Below, one piece after another: positions 8,765 to 18,154 of a DNA stretch of 54,748 nucleotides (positions within the stretch are counted from its first letter, which is position 1; every line of letters starts with the position of its first letter). Made by a program: the position numbers and the translations under genes. Source of the stretch: Vibrio sp. Isolate32 (GTDB taxonomy: Bacteria; Pseudomonadota; Gammaproteobacteria; Enterobacterales; Vibrionaceae); assembly GCF_022397955.1 (NCBI RefSeq), contig NZ_JAKEUQ010000028.1, forward strand, positions 1-54,748, written 5' to 3'. Below the pieces are notes generated by a model, which was not told where the DNA came from, did not search any database, and saw only the letters and a list, made by a program, of their open reading frames with translations.

Positions 8765-8781
8765 ATAAATAACTAATAGAA

Positions 8782-8839
8782 GTATTTGACCACCTATAGG
8801 CCAAATACATAAACAGCAAGCCGCGAGCTTGCTGTTTTT
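8782..8839. terminator. Convergent terminators sthA / dinF
   Basis: Two hairpins in a row. The first is an imperfect repeat with GTATTTG / CAAATAC arms (8782-8808). The second is the stronger AAACAGCAAGC / GCTTGCTGTTT (8811-8837) followed by Ts on the plus strand, and it can serve both strands. Confidence 0.8.
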
Positions 8840-8935
8840 ATTTAAATAATTGAAAGATAAAGCAACTAGAGTAATTAGATCATGGTATTCTAAATGCTCT
8901 TTAGTCTGTACATCTTTTATATGTACCCGTTAGAA

Positions 8936-10297
8936 CTAAGCGAGGAATTGTCCCTTCTTCCACTGAGAAACAAATAACACACCAAGACCAATACCACGCA
9001 TTGCCATAAAGCTCAGCATCGCAAGCCACAGAGCATGATTTTCTAAACTGGACGCTAAGAAGAAAACCGCAAAGAAGCTGCAGGTCGCGACAAACATACT
9101 ATTACGCATGTCCTTGCCTTTAGTTGCTCCAACAAAAATACCATCGAGTAAGAAGCACCACATTGAAACCAGTGGCATTGCGATCAACCAAGGCAGATAC
9201 ACCTCAGCTTGGCTTTTTACATCTGGGATGGTGGTGATCATATTAATTAGATTAGACCCAGCAATCGCAAACACTATGGTCAGAACCAAACAAATATTGA
9301 AGCTCCAGAAGAAGGTACCAATCAACGACTGATTTAATTCATCTTTATCTTTCGCTCCTATCGCCTTACCCACCATGGCTTCCATCGCATAGGCAAAGCC
9401 ATCCATTCCGTAAGAGATGATCATCAAGAAACTCATCAATACCGCATTGGCTGCCACGACATCATCACCAAAGCTTGCCCCTTGGAAAGTCATGAAAGTG
9501 AACGTAGCTTGCAAGCACAAAGAGCGTAGGAAGATATCGCGATTCAGTTTTACGAAGCGACTTAAACCTTGGCTGGTTTTCTTAATCAAAGCCCAGGGTG
9601 ACGGTAGTTGCCTCTTTAGCCAGATTCGATAAACGCAGATCAGTCCGAAAGTTAAACCTGCATAGTCAGCCAATACCGATGCTAGCGCAGCACCTTCCAC
9701 CTGCCAACCGAAACCAATCACAAAAACAACGTCCAACACGATATTGGTGATGTTAGTGATAATCACCATCCACATCGGCGCTTTTGCATTCTGAGTTCCA
9801 AGTAGCCAACCCAAAATAACGAAATTCGTCAGTGCTGCCGGTGCACTCCATGCTCGAATGGAGAAATACTGTTGTCCATAATGCTTCACTTGATCACTGG
9901 CACTACTTAATGAAAAAACCAGGTCAGCCACTAAGCCATGTAACAGTAAGAAGACACCAGCAAACCCGAGAGCCATAGTCGCGCCCTGCACGAAGACCAA
10001 ACCAAGCTGCTTGCCATCATTTGCACCGTACGATTGTGCGGCAAGGCCAGTTGTCGACATACGCAAGAAGCCAAGCAACCAAAAGGTCACACTGATCATG
10101 GTGCCACCTAACGCTACGCCTCCTAGATACCACGAATGATCTAAGTGGCCAATAACAGCAGCATCAACTAAACCCAGTAGTGGAACGGTAATATTAGATA
10201 GCACCATCGGGATCGCGAGCAACAGCACTTGTTTGTGCATTGCTTGATTAGATAGCGTTTGGAAAATGGTTTGGGGATTAAATAGCTTCACGATCAC
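8936..10297 (-). CDS. dinF: MATE-family efflux transporter DinF
   Basis: Twelve-helix multidrug/toxic-compound extrusion carrier (453 residues) in the inner membrane, Na+ or H+ coupled. The N-terminal block with IPMVLSNITVPLLGLVDAAV and GHLDHSWYLGGVALGG, then LGFLRMSTTGLAAQSYGA, is typical of DinF. In E. coli dinF is co-transcribed with lexA and induced by DNA damage. Here a methyltransferase gene separates the two, so SOS control is not assured. Two GTG codons can start it: 10297, or 10291, which is better placed after AGAGG. The exported compound is unknown; oxidative stress and bile-salt protection are reported for relatives. Confidence 0.93.
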   Translation of the reverse strand: MIVKLFNPQTIFQTLSNQAMHKQVLLLAIPMVLSNITVPLLGLVDAAVIGHLDHSWYLGGVALGGTMISVTFWLLGFLRMSTTGLAAQSYGANDGKQLGLVFVQGATMALGFAGVFLLLHGLVADLVFSLSSASDQVKHYGQQYFSIRAWSAPAALTNFVILGWLLGTQNAKAPMWMVIITNITNIVLDVVFVIGFGWQVEGAALASVLADYAGLTFGLICVYRIWLKRQLPSPWALIKKTSQGLSRFVKLNRDIFLRSLCLQATFTFMTFQGASFGDDVVAANAVLMSFLMIISYGMDGFAYAMEAMVGKAIGAKDKDELNQSLIGTFFWSFNICLVLTIVFAIAGSNLINMITTIPDVKSQAEVYLPWLIAMPLVSMWCFLLDGIFVGATKGKDMRNSMFVATCSFFAVFFLASSLENHALWLAMLSFMAMRGIGLGVLFVSQWKKGQFLA

Positions 10298-10410
10298 CTC
10301 TTTGATTAGAGGCGATAGTTTAACCTAGTTAGTGTGCTTTCACTATGTTGTGAAATTTTTGCTTATTACTGATATGGCTTCGAGTATATGTAAATAGTGC
10401 TGCTCTAGCG

Positions 10411-11289
10411 CTACCACTTCACCAGCACCAATTGCGGTGTTAAACGCTTTTTAACCTGGGATATTTTGCACAATAGTCGCTGCCATAGTTTCCAACGATT
10501 GCATTGTTGTTCCAATGGCGAAAATGCTTTAACCCACTGCGCCCATGGTAGCCAATTAAGAATACTGTCGACTGGGGAAGATAAGCCGTGTGCATAATCA
10601 CCAGAACCGAGCTTTTTCCCTAAAGTACTTGAGCTCTTATCTCCCGCTAACACAACACACGCATGCGCATGAGTAAAGTAACGGCTCAGCGATTGAATAA
10701 AGTGCGCGGTTTGCTGCTCATTGCAATCCAGCAGTGCATGTTCACACACCACCATTACCGAAGCTTGCTCTGGAATATTGAGTTCATCCAACCATGTTAG
10801 GTCATCTACTGAACCACACTCCAAGCGGTAGCGTTCATTTTTGTGGAACAAGCGTTGTCGCCAAAGTAGATTCTCGGTTCCATCCAGCTCTACCCAGTGA
10901 CAGCGACCATTGTCTAATCGGTAAAAACGGGTGTCGAGCCCTGCTCCTACGTTAATAATCCAAGCATCAGGATTGTGAGATAAAAATTGCTGAACTTGAG
11001 AGTCACAAAGTTGAGTCAATGTCGCGTAGAGAAGTTGTTGTTGGTCGAGTTCACCAGTAAGGCACTCAGGTGCTAGTTGGCAACGCTTACAAGCTTGAGC
11101 TGCAATAGGGTCATAGACTAGGCCATCATCGGCAAGGCTTTCTCGGCTGCGAAACCAAAGGTGTTGAACGAGGTTTGTCGGAACTTGAAGTTCTTGGTGT
11201 GTAGATGCTTGATCAGCGGAAACCTTTTGATCAGAGGAGCGCGGCTTAACTATAAGCGGCTTTATTTGAGGCTTGGTTTGGATTGGCAT
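10411..11289 (-). CDS. LCMT-family SAM-dependent O-methyltransferase, iron-regulated
   Basis: About 292 residues, related to leucine carboxyl methyltransferases (PF04072). Visible features are the SAM loop NVGAGLDTRFYRL with downstream HWVELDG (acidic residue for the ribose), and VVCEHALLDC in the next strand. The methyl acceptor is unknown; bacterial relatives modify polyketides, small acids or unknown metabolites. Three consecutive ATG codons exist (11295, 11292, 11289); AAGGA is best spaced for the third. The gene interrupts the lexA-dinF pair. Its upstream region contains two strong Fur boxes, so repression by iron is expected. A siderophore or iron-starvation metabolite role is inference. 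Confidence 0.82.
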   Translation of the reverse strand: MPIQTKPQIKPLIVKPRSSDQKVSADQASTHQELQVPTNLVQHLWFRSRESLADDGLVYDPIAAQACKRCQLAPECLTGELDQQQLLYATLTQLCDSQVQQFLSHNPDAWIINVGAGLDTRFYRLDNGRCHWVELDGTENLLWRQRLFHKNERYRLECGSVDDLTWLDELNIPEQASVMVVCEHALLDCNEQQTAHFIQSLSRYFTHAHACVVLAGDKSSSTLGKKLGSGDYAHGLSSPVDSILNWLPWAQWVKAFSPLEQQCNRWKLWQRLLCKISQVKKRLTPQLVLVKW

Positions 11290-11320
11290 CATCATCTTCC
11301 TTGTATCTCGACAAAGAAGA

Positions 11321-11368
11321 TGATAATGAATATCAATTACAATAACAAGTTATTGAGAATAAATATCA
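11321..11368 (-). promoter_or_regulatory. Two Fur boxes
   Basis: The 7-1-7 Fur motif TGATAATnATTATCA is matched 13 of 14 at 11321-11335 (TGATAATGAATATCA) and 12 of 14 at 11354-11368 (TGAGAATAAATATCA). The centres are 33 bp apart. They lie between the lexA stop and the methyltransferase start, in an A/T-rich promoter-like stretch. Confidence 0.8.
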
Positions 11369-11386
11369 ATAAGATATTTATACTGA

Positions 11387-12007
11387 TTACATCCAGTCCG
11401 TGTTGCGAATGATACCAACAGCAAGACCTTCAATGGACAAGTGCTGAGATTCTAGATCGACACGGATTGGAGAAAACTCTTCGTTTTCAGCATGTAACAG
11501 CACTGTCGAACCTTTGCGTTCTAGGCGTTTTACCGTTACATCATCATCAACACGAGCAACCACAACCTGACCGTCGCGGACGTCTTGTGTTTTGTGAACA
11601 GCAAGCAGATCGCCATCCATAATACCGATGTCCTTCATACTTTCGCCATTTACACGAAGTAAGAAGTCAGCTTGAGGTTTGAACATGCCAGGGTCGACTT
11701 GGTAATGCATTTCTACATGTTCTTGAGCCAAAATAGGCTCACCTGCGGCAACCTGACCGATCAAAGGCAGACCTTGCTCTTCGTTCGCTGCATCTTCAAG
11801 CAAAATACGAATACCACGAGACGCACCCGGGATAATCTCAATCGCTTCTTTACGAGCAAGAGCTTTCAAATGTTCTTCTGCAGCATTTGCAGAACGGAAG
11901 CCTAATTCACGGGCAATTTCTGCGCGTGTCGGTGGCATACCGGAATCTTCAATCTTACCTTTGATAAGGTCAAAGACTTGTTGTTGGCGGGGCGTTAACG
12001 GCTTCAT
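11387..12007 (-). CDS. lexA: SOS repressor LexA
   Basis: Represses DNA-damage genes and self-cleaves when stimulated by the RecA filament. The 206-residue protein has a winged helix-turn-helix (PTRAEIARELGFRSANAAEEHLKAL, 26-50), the scissile bond Ala88-Gly89 in VAAGEP, catalytic Ser123 in GESMKD and Lys160 in VTVKRL. All are shifted by four residues from E. coli numbering. ATG 12007 follows AGGTGA. Two SOS boxes directly upstream show autoregulation. Confidence 0.98.
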   Translation of the reverse strand: MKPLTPRQQQVFDLIKGKIEDSGMPPTRAEIARELGFRSANAAEEHLKALARKEAIEIIPGASRGIRILLEDAANEEQGLPLIGQVAAGEPILAQEHVEMHYQVDPGMFKPQADFLLRVNGESMKDIGIMDGDLLAVHKTQDVRDGQVVVARVDDDVTVKRLERKGSTVLLHAENEEFSPIRVDLESQHLSIEGLAVGIIRNTDWM

Positions 12008-12015
12008 GATTCACC

Positions 12016-12051
12016 TGTCTTTTTATACAGTTGACTGTGAGTATATCCAGT
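12016..12051 (-). promoter_or_regulatory. Tandem SOS (LexA) boxes
   Basis: CTGTCTTTTTATACAG (12016-12031) and CTGTGAGTATATCCAG (12036-12051) both fit CTG-N10-CAG; the first has full CTGT/ACAG ends. They start 9 bp upstream of the lexA ATG. Two boxes in the lexA promoter is also the E. coli arrangement. Confidence 0.9.
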
Positions 12052-12101
12052 AACTGGACAAAAGCAAAGCAATTGGTTGTTTTTAGTTCATTTTTCGCTA
12101 A

Positions 12102-12464
12102 TTACAAAACCAAGATCTCGAACCACACATAAGCCGAAAGCGCTAAGCAGATGAAAACGGCTGCCGAACCGACATCTTTCGCCATTCCCGAAAGTTCATG
12201 ATGTTCACTACCAATACGATCAACAACTGCTTCAATTGCAGTATTGATAAGCTCAACCACCATTACCAGCACGACCGATGACACCATTAAGATTCGCTCG
12301 ACCTGGCTTACATCTAAGTAAAATGCTAACGGAATAAGAACCGTAGCCATAAAGACTTCTTGTCGAAATGCTGCCTCGTTTTTAAACGAACTTGTGATGC
12401 CTTGCCATGAAAAGCCTGCTGCTTTCACGATGCGTTTTAATCCGGTGTTTGATTTTTTGGTCAT
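12102..12464 (-). CDS. dgkA: Diacylglycerol kinase
   Basis: Small integral inner-membrane kinase (120 residues from this start) that phosphorylates diacylglycerol to phosphatidic acid, recycling lipid left from periplasmic glucan or LPS modification. Three membrane helices are visible. The conserved catalytic stretch NEAAFRQE is near the N-terminus, and the ELINTAIEAVVDRIGSEHHE block with KDVGSAAV is in the middle. The open frame reaches 12482, but ATG 12464 gives the family N-terminus and has AGGG at good spacing. It is divergent from plsB and upstream of lexA, as in E. coli. Confidence 0.96.
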   Translation of the reverse strand: MTKKSNTGLKRIVKAAGFSWQGITSSFKNEAAFRQEVFMATVLIPLAFYLDVSQVERILMVSSVVLVMVVELINTAIEAVVDRIGSEHHELSGMAKDVGSAAVFICLALSAYVWFEILVL

Positions 12465-12685
12465 TTTTAACCCTATACTCAATCAGTCGATGAATGATTT
12501 TCCACAAACTTAACGGCAATATGACTATTTCCATTAAAAGGTTAGACCAGTTTCTGGTATTCTTGCATCGATTAAATTTACGCCTAGGCTTATCCCTATT
12601 TTACTTGAAGGATTTACCCTTTCTCATCATAGAAATAGAGATACGCTTAAGCACATTGAAATAACTATTGAGGCTGTGAACCTAT

Positions 12686-15109
12686 ATGTCTTCTGGACAA
12701 TCTTTTTCACGTTCATTAATGAAATTACCTTTATCCGTATTGGTAAAAGGCACATCAATCCCTTCGAATCCAGTTGAAGATTTGCAGATTGATTTAGGCA
12801 AACCAATTGTATACGCCTTGCCGTTTCGCTCAAGCGTCGACCTGCTTACACTACAAAAGCATGCGCTAGAACTGGGATTACCGGATCCGCTAAGCAAGCT
12901 TGAAATAAGTGGTAAGTCACTGCCACGCTACGTTTTTATCTCTTCACGCAAAACTCTGTTGCAAGACGATGATTACGTACCAGCCTCTTCTATTGAAGTC
13001 TTCTCTGAGCTACTTGCATTACATGCAGACGACTCAGAGCTGGATGTGCAAGTTATCCCTGCAACCGTATTGTGGGGCCGTAAGCCTGGTAAAGAGAATA
13101 ACCAGAAGCCTTACCTACAAGCAATGAACGGCCTAGAGAAATCAATCGCTGTTTTAATAGCTGGCCGCGACTGTCTAGTACGATTCAGCCCTGTGGTATC
13201 TCTGCGTTACATGGCGAATTCACACGGCACCGACAGCACTATCGCACACAAACTGGCACGCGTAGCTCGTATTCACTTCTCACGCCAAAAACTTGCAGCC
13301 TCTGGTCCTAACCTGCCAAGCCGTCAAGCATTGTTCGATCGCTTACTAAAATCAGAAGCGATCAAGAAGGCGATTGAAGACGAAGCGAAGTCAAAGAACA
13401 TCTCCATCGAGAAAGCGAGCAAAGAAGCTCAAGACATCATGGATGAGATTGCAGCGAACTTCTCTTACTCACTGATCAAACGTGGCGAGAAGATTCTAGG
13501 TTGGTTGTGGAACAAGCTTTACCAAGGCCTACATATCAACAACGCTTCTACAGTTCGTAAGCTGGCACAAGATGGTCACGAAATTGTTTATGTCCCTTGT
13601 CACCGCAGCCATATGGACTACTTACTGTTGTCTTACGTGCTTTATCATGAAGGAATGGTGCCTCCGCATATCGCGGCGGGTATCAACCTGAACTTCTTCC
13701 CTGCCGGTCCTATTTTCCGTCATGGCGGTGCGTTCTTTATTCGTCGTAGCTTCAAAGGCAATAAGCTGTACTCAACGATCTTCCGTGAGTACCTAGCTGA
13801 GCTATTCGCTAAGGGTTACTCGGTAGAATACTTTAGTGAAGGTGGCCGTTCTCGTACGGGTCGTCTGCTACAAGCGAAAACCGGTATGCTAGCGATGACG
13901 ATTCAGGCAATGTTGCGCGGCATGAACCGCCCAGTAACGTTAGTGCCTGTTTACATCGGCTACGAACACGTAATGGAAGTGGCGACTTACGCTAAAGAAC
14001 TACGTGGTAAGCGTAAAGAGAAAGAAAACGCGAGCCTAGTGATTCGTACTATCCGTAAGCTACGTAACTTTGGTAAAGGCTACGTGAACTTCGGTGAGCC
14101 GATTCAGCTTAACCAATACCTGAATGAGCACTCTCCAGAGTGGACTAAAGACATCGATCCTATGGGAACCAGTAAACCACAATGGATGAACCCGGTGGTG
14201 AATGACTTGGCGACCAAGATGATGACACACATCAACGACGCGGTAGCGACCAACGCACTGACATTATGTGCAACCGCCCTGCTTGCATCACGTCAGCGTG
14301 CATTATCTCGTGATTCTTTGGTTTCTCAGATCAACTGCTACCTATCTCTACTTAACAATGTGCCTTACTCAGACACATTTACGGTACCGAAAGACAGCGC
14401 AGAAGAGTTGGTGAAACATGCAGAGTCTCTGAACAAGTTCTTGATTGAGTCAGACTCTATGGGTGACATTATTTCGCTAGACCGTCACCAATCGATTCTA
14501 ATGACTTACTACCGCAACAACATCATTCACCTGTTTGCGCTGCCATCGTTAATTGCTCAGATGACTATTCGTCAGCACGGCCTAACGATCGATGCGATTC
14601 AACAGAATGTCGCGGCAATCTACCCGTTCTTGAAGAAAGAGCTATTCTTGAGCTACGACGAAGATCAGCTTGAAGGTGTGGTCTCGAACATCATCGATGA
14701 ATTGGTTAGCCAGGGCATGCTAGTTGTGTCTGATAATCAAGTCACCATCAACCAATCGAACAGCCAAGCGCTCATGCTACTAGGTCGTACGATTTCAGAG
14801 ACACTTCAGCGTTACTCGATTGCTCTAAACCTATTGGCAGAGAATCCGGAACTGGATAAATCTGACCTTGAGCAGAAAAGCCAAGACATTGCACAACGTC
14901 TTGGTCGCCTGCAAGGTATCAACGCACCTGAGTTCTTCGATAAAGGTGTATTTGCTTCGATGTTTGCTACGCTCAAACAGCAGCAATACCTGGATAACGA
15001 CGGTAATTGCGACTTAGAGAAGACTCAGCAGTTCGCTAAGCTTCTTTACTCAATGCTTTACCCAGAAGTTCGCTTGACGATTCAAGAGAGCATCCACCAA
15101 GCAGAGTAA
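12686..15109 (+). CDS. plsB: Glycerol-3-phosphate 1-O-acyltransferase
   Basis: Inner-membrane enzyme for the first step of phospholipid synthesis, transferring acyl groups from acyl-ACP or acyl-CoA to sn-glycerol 3-phosphate. It has 807 residues, the same as E. coli. The acyltransferase blocks are in order: HRSHMDYLL (HX4D, near residue 306), GAFFIRRSFKGNKLY, YFSEGGRSRTGR and TLVPVYIGYE. They are followed by the long C-terminal region ending in NAPEFFDK. Unlike most neighbours it is plus-strand, with dgkA divergent. The ATG has GAGG somewhat far upstream (12 bases). Its minus-strand shadow frames near the 5' end are not genes. Confidence 0.97.
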   Translation: MSSGQSFSRSLMKLPLSVLVKGTSIPSNPVEDLQIDLGKPIVYALPFRSSVDLLTLQKHALELGLPDPLSKLEISGKSLPRYVFISSRKTLLQDDDYVPASSIEVFSELLALHADDSELDVQVIPATVLWGRKPGKENNQKPYLQAMNGLEKSIAVLIAGRDCLVRFSPVVSLRYMANSHGTDSTIAHKLARVARIHFSRQKLAASGPNLPSRQALFDRLLKSEAIKKAIEDEAKSKNISIEKASKEAQDIMDEIAANFSYSLIKRGEKILGWLWNKLYQGLHINNASTVRKLAQDGHEIVYVPCHRSHMDYLLLSYVLYHEGMVPPHIAAGINLNFFPAGPIFRHGGAFFIRRSFKGNKLYSTIFREYLAELFAKGYSVEYFSEGGRSRTGRLLQAKTGMLAMTIQAMLRGMNRPVTLVPVYIGYEHVMEVATYAKELRGKRKEKENASLVIRTIRKLRNFGKGYVNFGEPIQLNQYLNEHSPEWTKDIDPMGTSKPQWMNPVVNDLATKMMTHINDAVATNALTLCATALLASRQRALSRDSLVSQINCYLSLLNNVPYSDTFTVPKDSAEELVKHAESLNKFLIESDSMGDIISLDRHQSILMTYYRNNIIHLFALPSLIAQMTIRQHGLTIDAIQQNVAAIYPFLKKELFLSYDEDQLEGVVSNIIDELVSQGMLVVSDNQVTINQSNSQALMLLGRTISETLQRYSIALNLLAENPELDKSDLEQKSQDIAQRLGRLQGINAPEFFDKGVFASMFATLKQQQYLDNDGNCDLEKTQQFAKLLYSMLYPEVRLTIQESIHQAE

Positions 15110-15151
15110 TTTGTTGGCTCGCTAGCTTTAAGAGCTAAGCTGGAACAATCA

Positions 15152-15187
15152 AAAAAGGCACCCATTACCCATTGTGGGTGCCTTTTT
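15152..15187. terminator. Bidirectional terminator plsB / ubiA
   Basis: Arms AAAAAGGCACCCA and TGGGTGCCTTTTT enclose a 10-base loop between two convergent genes. Confidence 0.9.
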
Positions 15188-15215
15188 ATTTGTGCTCTTG
15201 TTATCAAACCACCTC

Positions 15216-16070
15216 TTAACAGAAAGTAATGAACAAGCCGATGGTGACGGCCATTCCTACATAGTTGTTATTGAGGAAGGCTTGAAAACATAAATCTCGA
15301 TCGCGATGACGCATCAAATGTTGTTGATAAACAAACAAGCCGCCTGCTACCAACAGTGACCAGTAGAAAGTATCACCTAGGTGGTAATGCATGCCTAACG
15401 CAATCAACATCGCTAAAGTCACTAACTGCAGTGAGCCAACAATCAGCTTGTCGAAACGGCCAAACAAAATCGCGGTCGACTTGATACCAATCTTAAGATC
15501 ATCGTCTCGGTCAACCATCGCATATTGAGTATCGTAAGCGATTGTCCACAGCGCATTAATCATGAAGATAAACCAAACGATACTTGGTAGCTCATTGGTT
15601 TGTGCAGCCCATGCCATTGGAATAGCCCAGCTAAACGCCAAACCAAGGAACAACTGTGGAAGGTGCGTAAAACGCTTCATGAAAGGATAAATAAACGCGA
15701 GACCAACCCCAATAAAAGAGAGCTTAATGGTCAGCGGATTCATAGTCAGTACTAGCAAGAATGAAATCACGGCTAGCACTAAAAAAAGGATAACGGCTTC
15801 TTTACTCGACACCAAACCAGACGGCAGTGGGCGCTGCTTAGTGCGCTTTACATGACCATCCACCTTACGGTCAGCAAAATCATTAATCACGCAGCCTGCT
15901 GAGCGCATTAGTACTACACCTAATACAAATACGACCAAGACATCAAAGTCTGGCATACCTTGTGCGGCGATAATCAACGACCATAAAGTAGGCCAAAGGA
16001 GTAACAGGGTACCAATCGGGCGATTCATTCGCGTTAATTGCCAATACGCCTTCGCTTTGGTGGCAAGCAT
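15216..16070 (-). CDS. ubiA: 4-hydroxybenzoate octaprenyltransferase
   Basis: Polytopic membrane prenyltransferase that attaches the octaprenyl tail to 4-hydroxybenzoate in ubiquinone synthesis. The 284-residue protein has both Asp-rich Mg-diphosphate sites: NDFADRKVD (63-71) and YAMVDRDDDLKIG (from about 185). ATG 16070 abuts the ubiC stop (TAAATG, no gap), so translation is probably coupled. Confidence 0.97.
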   Translation of the reverse strand: MLATKAKAYWQLTRMNRPIGTLLLLWPTLWSLIIAAQGMPDFDVLVVFVLGVVLMRSAGCVINDFADRKVDGHVKRTKQRPLPSGLVSSKEAVILFLVLAVISFLLVLTMNPLTIKLSFIGVGLAFIYPFMKRFTHLPQLFLGLAFSWAIPMAWAAQTNELPSIVWFIFMINALWTIAYDTQYAMVDRDDDLKIGIKSTAILFGRFDKLIVGSLQLVTLAMLIALGMHYHLGDTFYWSLLVAGGLFVYQQHLMRHRDRDLCFQAFLNNNYVGMAVTIGLFITFC

Positions 16071-16613
16071 TTACACACTCTCCTTAGAGTAAATGGGGGA
16101 TGTTGGTAAAAACAGTTCAGCTACAAGCATCGGTTTATGGTTCATCCATAATCGAGAACGACGCGCGAGTAATCGCTCATCGCCTGCGATAACCCAACCG
16201 ACTTGCAGCGCATCTCGCTCCACGTTCTCAGCACTGAAAACGGTCAATCCAAGCGGGACATTACCTTGTTGAGAAAGGTCAGAGTGTTGATGGTCTTCTA
16301 ATGTGACTCGGGGGATCAAGGTTCGACCTAATACCCACGGTTCGTCATCACCCTTTAAAATCACTTTACGCAGTAAGCAATCAAACGATGATAAAAGATG
16401 TTCCTCGTCCTGTTGTAGCATTGAGCGTTCTACAACTTGATTATGAAGCAACTCAACAGACAGGTGCTGACAGCACTTACCCAACTTGCGGGAAAGAGAG
16501 CCTTGCTCCATCAGCCACTCTTTGGTAGTTTCATTAGGAAAATCAAATGTTTCTGTACTTTGCCAATCTACATTCATTAACGAATTAAGATACAGCGATA
16601 TTGGCTGATTCAT
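16071..16613 (-). CDS. ubiC: Chorismate pyruvate-lyase
   Basis: Converts chorismate to 4-hydroxybenzoate and pyruvate, the committed step of ubiquinone synthesis, supplying UbiA. About 180 residues, matching the family. It keeps the central LLRKVILKG block, the arginine in LGRTLIPR that contacts product, and GLTVFSAENVERDALQVGWV near the C-terminus. The frame opens further at a TTG (16625); ATG 16613 is preferred because TTG is rare and neither has a clear Shine-Dalgarno. First gene of the ubiCA operon. Confidence 0.94.
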   Translation of the reverse strand: MNQPISLYLNSLMNVDWQSTETFDFPNETTKEWLMEQGSLSRKLGKCCQHLSVELLHNQVVERSMLQQDEEHLLSSFDCLLRKVILKGDDEPWVLGRTLIPRVTLEDHQHSDLSQQGNVPLGLTVFSAENVERDALQVGWVIAGDERLLARRSRLWMNHKPMLVAELFLPTSPIYSKESV

Positions 16614-16775
16614 ACTAGTATTCAATAGGTGACTTTACACGTACAATAAAGCTTCAACTTTCGAACAAAATAAAAGCGTTCTTCGAATTGTAAACGTATT
16701 TAGATTTAGACCGCTCATTGTAACAAGACTAATGCGTTTCGAATATCGCGAATAAACTAAAGAAAAGTCACAAAT

Positions 16776-17183
16776 ATGCACAAACGCTATGTAGCCCAAA
16801 TATTTCTTGCGATTACTCTACTCTTTTCAGCATCAAGTTTCGCAGAAGAGGAATCGGAATCCAAACTAGCCTACTTCACGCTAGAACCAGACCTGACCAC
16901 CAATTTTTACACTAAAGGTAAAAAACTGGGCTACATTCAAGTTCGTCTCGATATCATGGTGGCGAATAGCAAAGATTTAGCAACCATCGAGCATCACCAA
17001 CCACTGATTCGTGATGCAGTGATTGAATTGCTTGGTAAACAAAACGAAGAAACGATTAAATCTCTGTCTGGCCGTGAAGATTTGAGAAAGACTTTGGTTG
17101 AACACCTCAACAAGATTCTGCTGCCTGAGACGGGCAAAACCCTAATCGCTGACTTACTGTTTACCAAATATCTTTATCAGTAA
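16776..17183 (+). CDS. FliL-like protein with signal peptide
   Basis: 135 residues: a cleavable or anchoring N-terminal hydrophobic segment (1-23, ending SSFA), then a FliL-type domain (KKLGYIQVRLDIMVAN, IEHHQPLIRDAVIELLGKQ, LRKTLVEHLNKILLPETG). FliL proteins associate with the flagellar stator in the periplasm. This gene stands alone, away from flagellar clusters, and is shorter than typical FliL. It may therefore be a stator accessory or serve another motor-like complex. It is convergent with glpG. The ATG is preceded by a weak AAGAAAAG purine run. Confidence 0.8.
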   Translation: MHKRYVAQIFLAITLLFSASSFAEEESESKLAYFTLEPDLTTNFYTKGKKLGYIQVRLDIMVANSKDLATIEHHQPLIRDAVIELLGKQNEETIKSLSGREDLRKTLVEHLNKILLPETGKTLIADLLFTKYLYQ

Positions 17184-17205
17184 TGATGTAAAAACGAATC
17201 CCAAT

Positions 17206-17234
17206 AAAAAAGCGGCTCATCTGGCCGCTTTTTT
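17206..17234. terminator. Bidirectional terminator fliL-like / glpG
   Basis: AAAAAAGCGGC / GCCGCTTTTTT with a 7-base loop between convergent genes. Confidence 0.9.
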
Positions 17235-17263
17235 GTATCTATCGATTCTCAGTGACTAACGCG

Positions 17264-18106
17264 CTAGCTTGTTGCCGATTTCGGCGCTTTCATTGAATCT
17301 ACAAAGCCGATAATCACACCTGTAACCAAACCTGCTAAGTGAGCGGTATTAGCGATAGCCATAAACGGCTGCATATATCCAAGTACCAACCACACCAACA
17401 TAAAGCCTACGATCTGTCTTGGAATACCCAAACCAAGTTGCGGTGCTTTTGCGCCAACCACCCATAGGTAACCGACCAAGGCATACACAACTCCAGACAG
17501 TCCACCGAAGTTCGCACCTTCAACCCAATACTGACCCGCGCCAGAAAGCGCAGAAGAGACAGCAAAGATCTGCAGTAACTTAAGACCACCTAACTTTTTC
17601 TCAATATCTCCGCCTAGTTGCCACCACCATAATATGTTGAATGCGATGTGCATAACTGAGAAATGTAAAACAGCATGACTGAGCCAGCGCCACAATTGCC
17701 ATTGCTGCCCATCAACCGCTGGGAAATGTAAGGCGTTAAAAATCGCCTGCCCGAAACCTATCTGCTGTAGTGCAAAAATCACCACACACACCAACATGAT
17801 GCTGAGTGTCACAGGGCCAGCCTTGGCTTTTATCATCCCCATGAAGCTCGGCGTGTGATAATGGAAGTGACTCTTTCTTGTCTCAGCCATATCCCAAGAG
17901 GCCGCTTGGTAGCGCTTATGATTGGGTTCCGACAAGAAGCGATTGAGCTCCGCTTCAGTTTCAACTTGAAACTGGCCATCAAGCAGCCAAAGAGCAAAGC
18001 GCCCTTCTCCCTCAGGTGACATCTGAATAGGGATCTGGCGAGAGGCCATGTAATCAATAAATGCTTGAGCAAGACGTGGATTGTCTAACACCATCAGTCT
18101 AATCAT
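17264..18106 (-). CDS. glpG: Rhomboid intramembrane serine protease
   Basis: 280-residue inner-membrane protease that cuts transmembrane segments. An N-terminal cytoplasmic domain (about 1-85) precedes six membrane helices. The catalytic dyad is Ser204 (GGLSGVVYAL) and His256 (NTAHLAG). His153 and Asn157 (HIAFN) complete the oxyanion region. All are within three residues of E. coli numbering (Ser201, His254, His150, Asn154). It lies 48 bp downstream of glpE. Met1 or Met5 could start it. Confidence 0.97.
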   Translation of the reverse strand: MIRLMVLDNPRLAQAFIDYMASRQIPIQMSPEGEGRFALWLLDGQFQVETEAELNRFLSEPNHKRYQAASWDMAETRKSHFHYHTPSFMGMIKAKAGPVTLSIMLVCVVIFALQQIGFGQAIFNALHFPAVDGQQWQLWRWLSHAVLHFSVMHIAFNILWWWQLGGDIEKKLGGLKLLQIFAVSSALSGAGQYWVEGANFGGLSGVVYALVGYLWVVGAKAPQLGLGIPRQIVGFMLVWLVLGYMQPFMAIANTAHLAGLVTGVIIGFVDSMKAPKSATS

Positions 18107-18154
18107 TGTTATTTCCTATTCATGCTATGAGAGATGTTTAAGCGATAAAGGTCA

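Noticed and set aside
12627..12897. Two minus-strand frames at the plsB 5' end
   Set aside because: They lie opposite strongly conserved plsB coding sequence and its promoter, with no homology or start signals.
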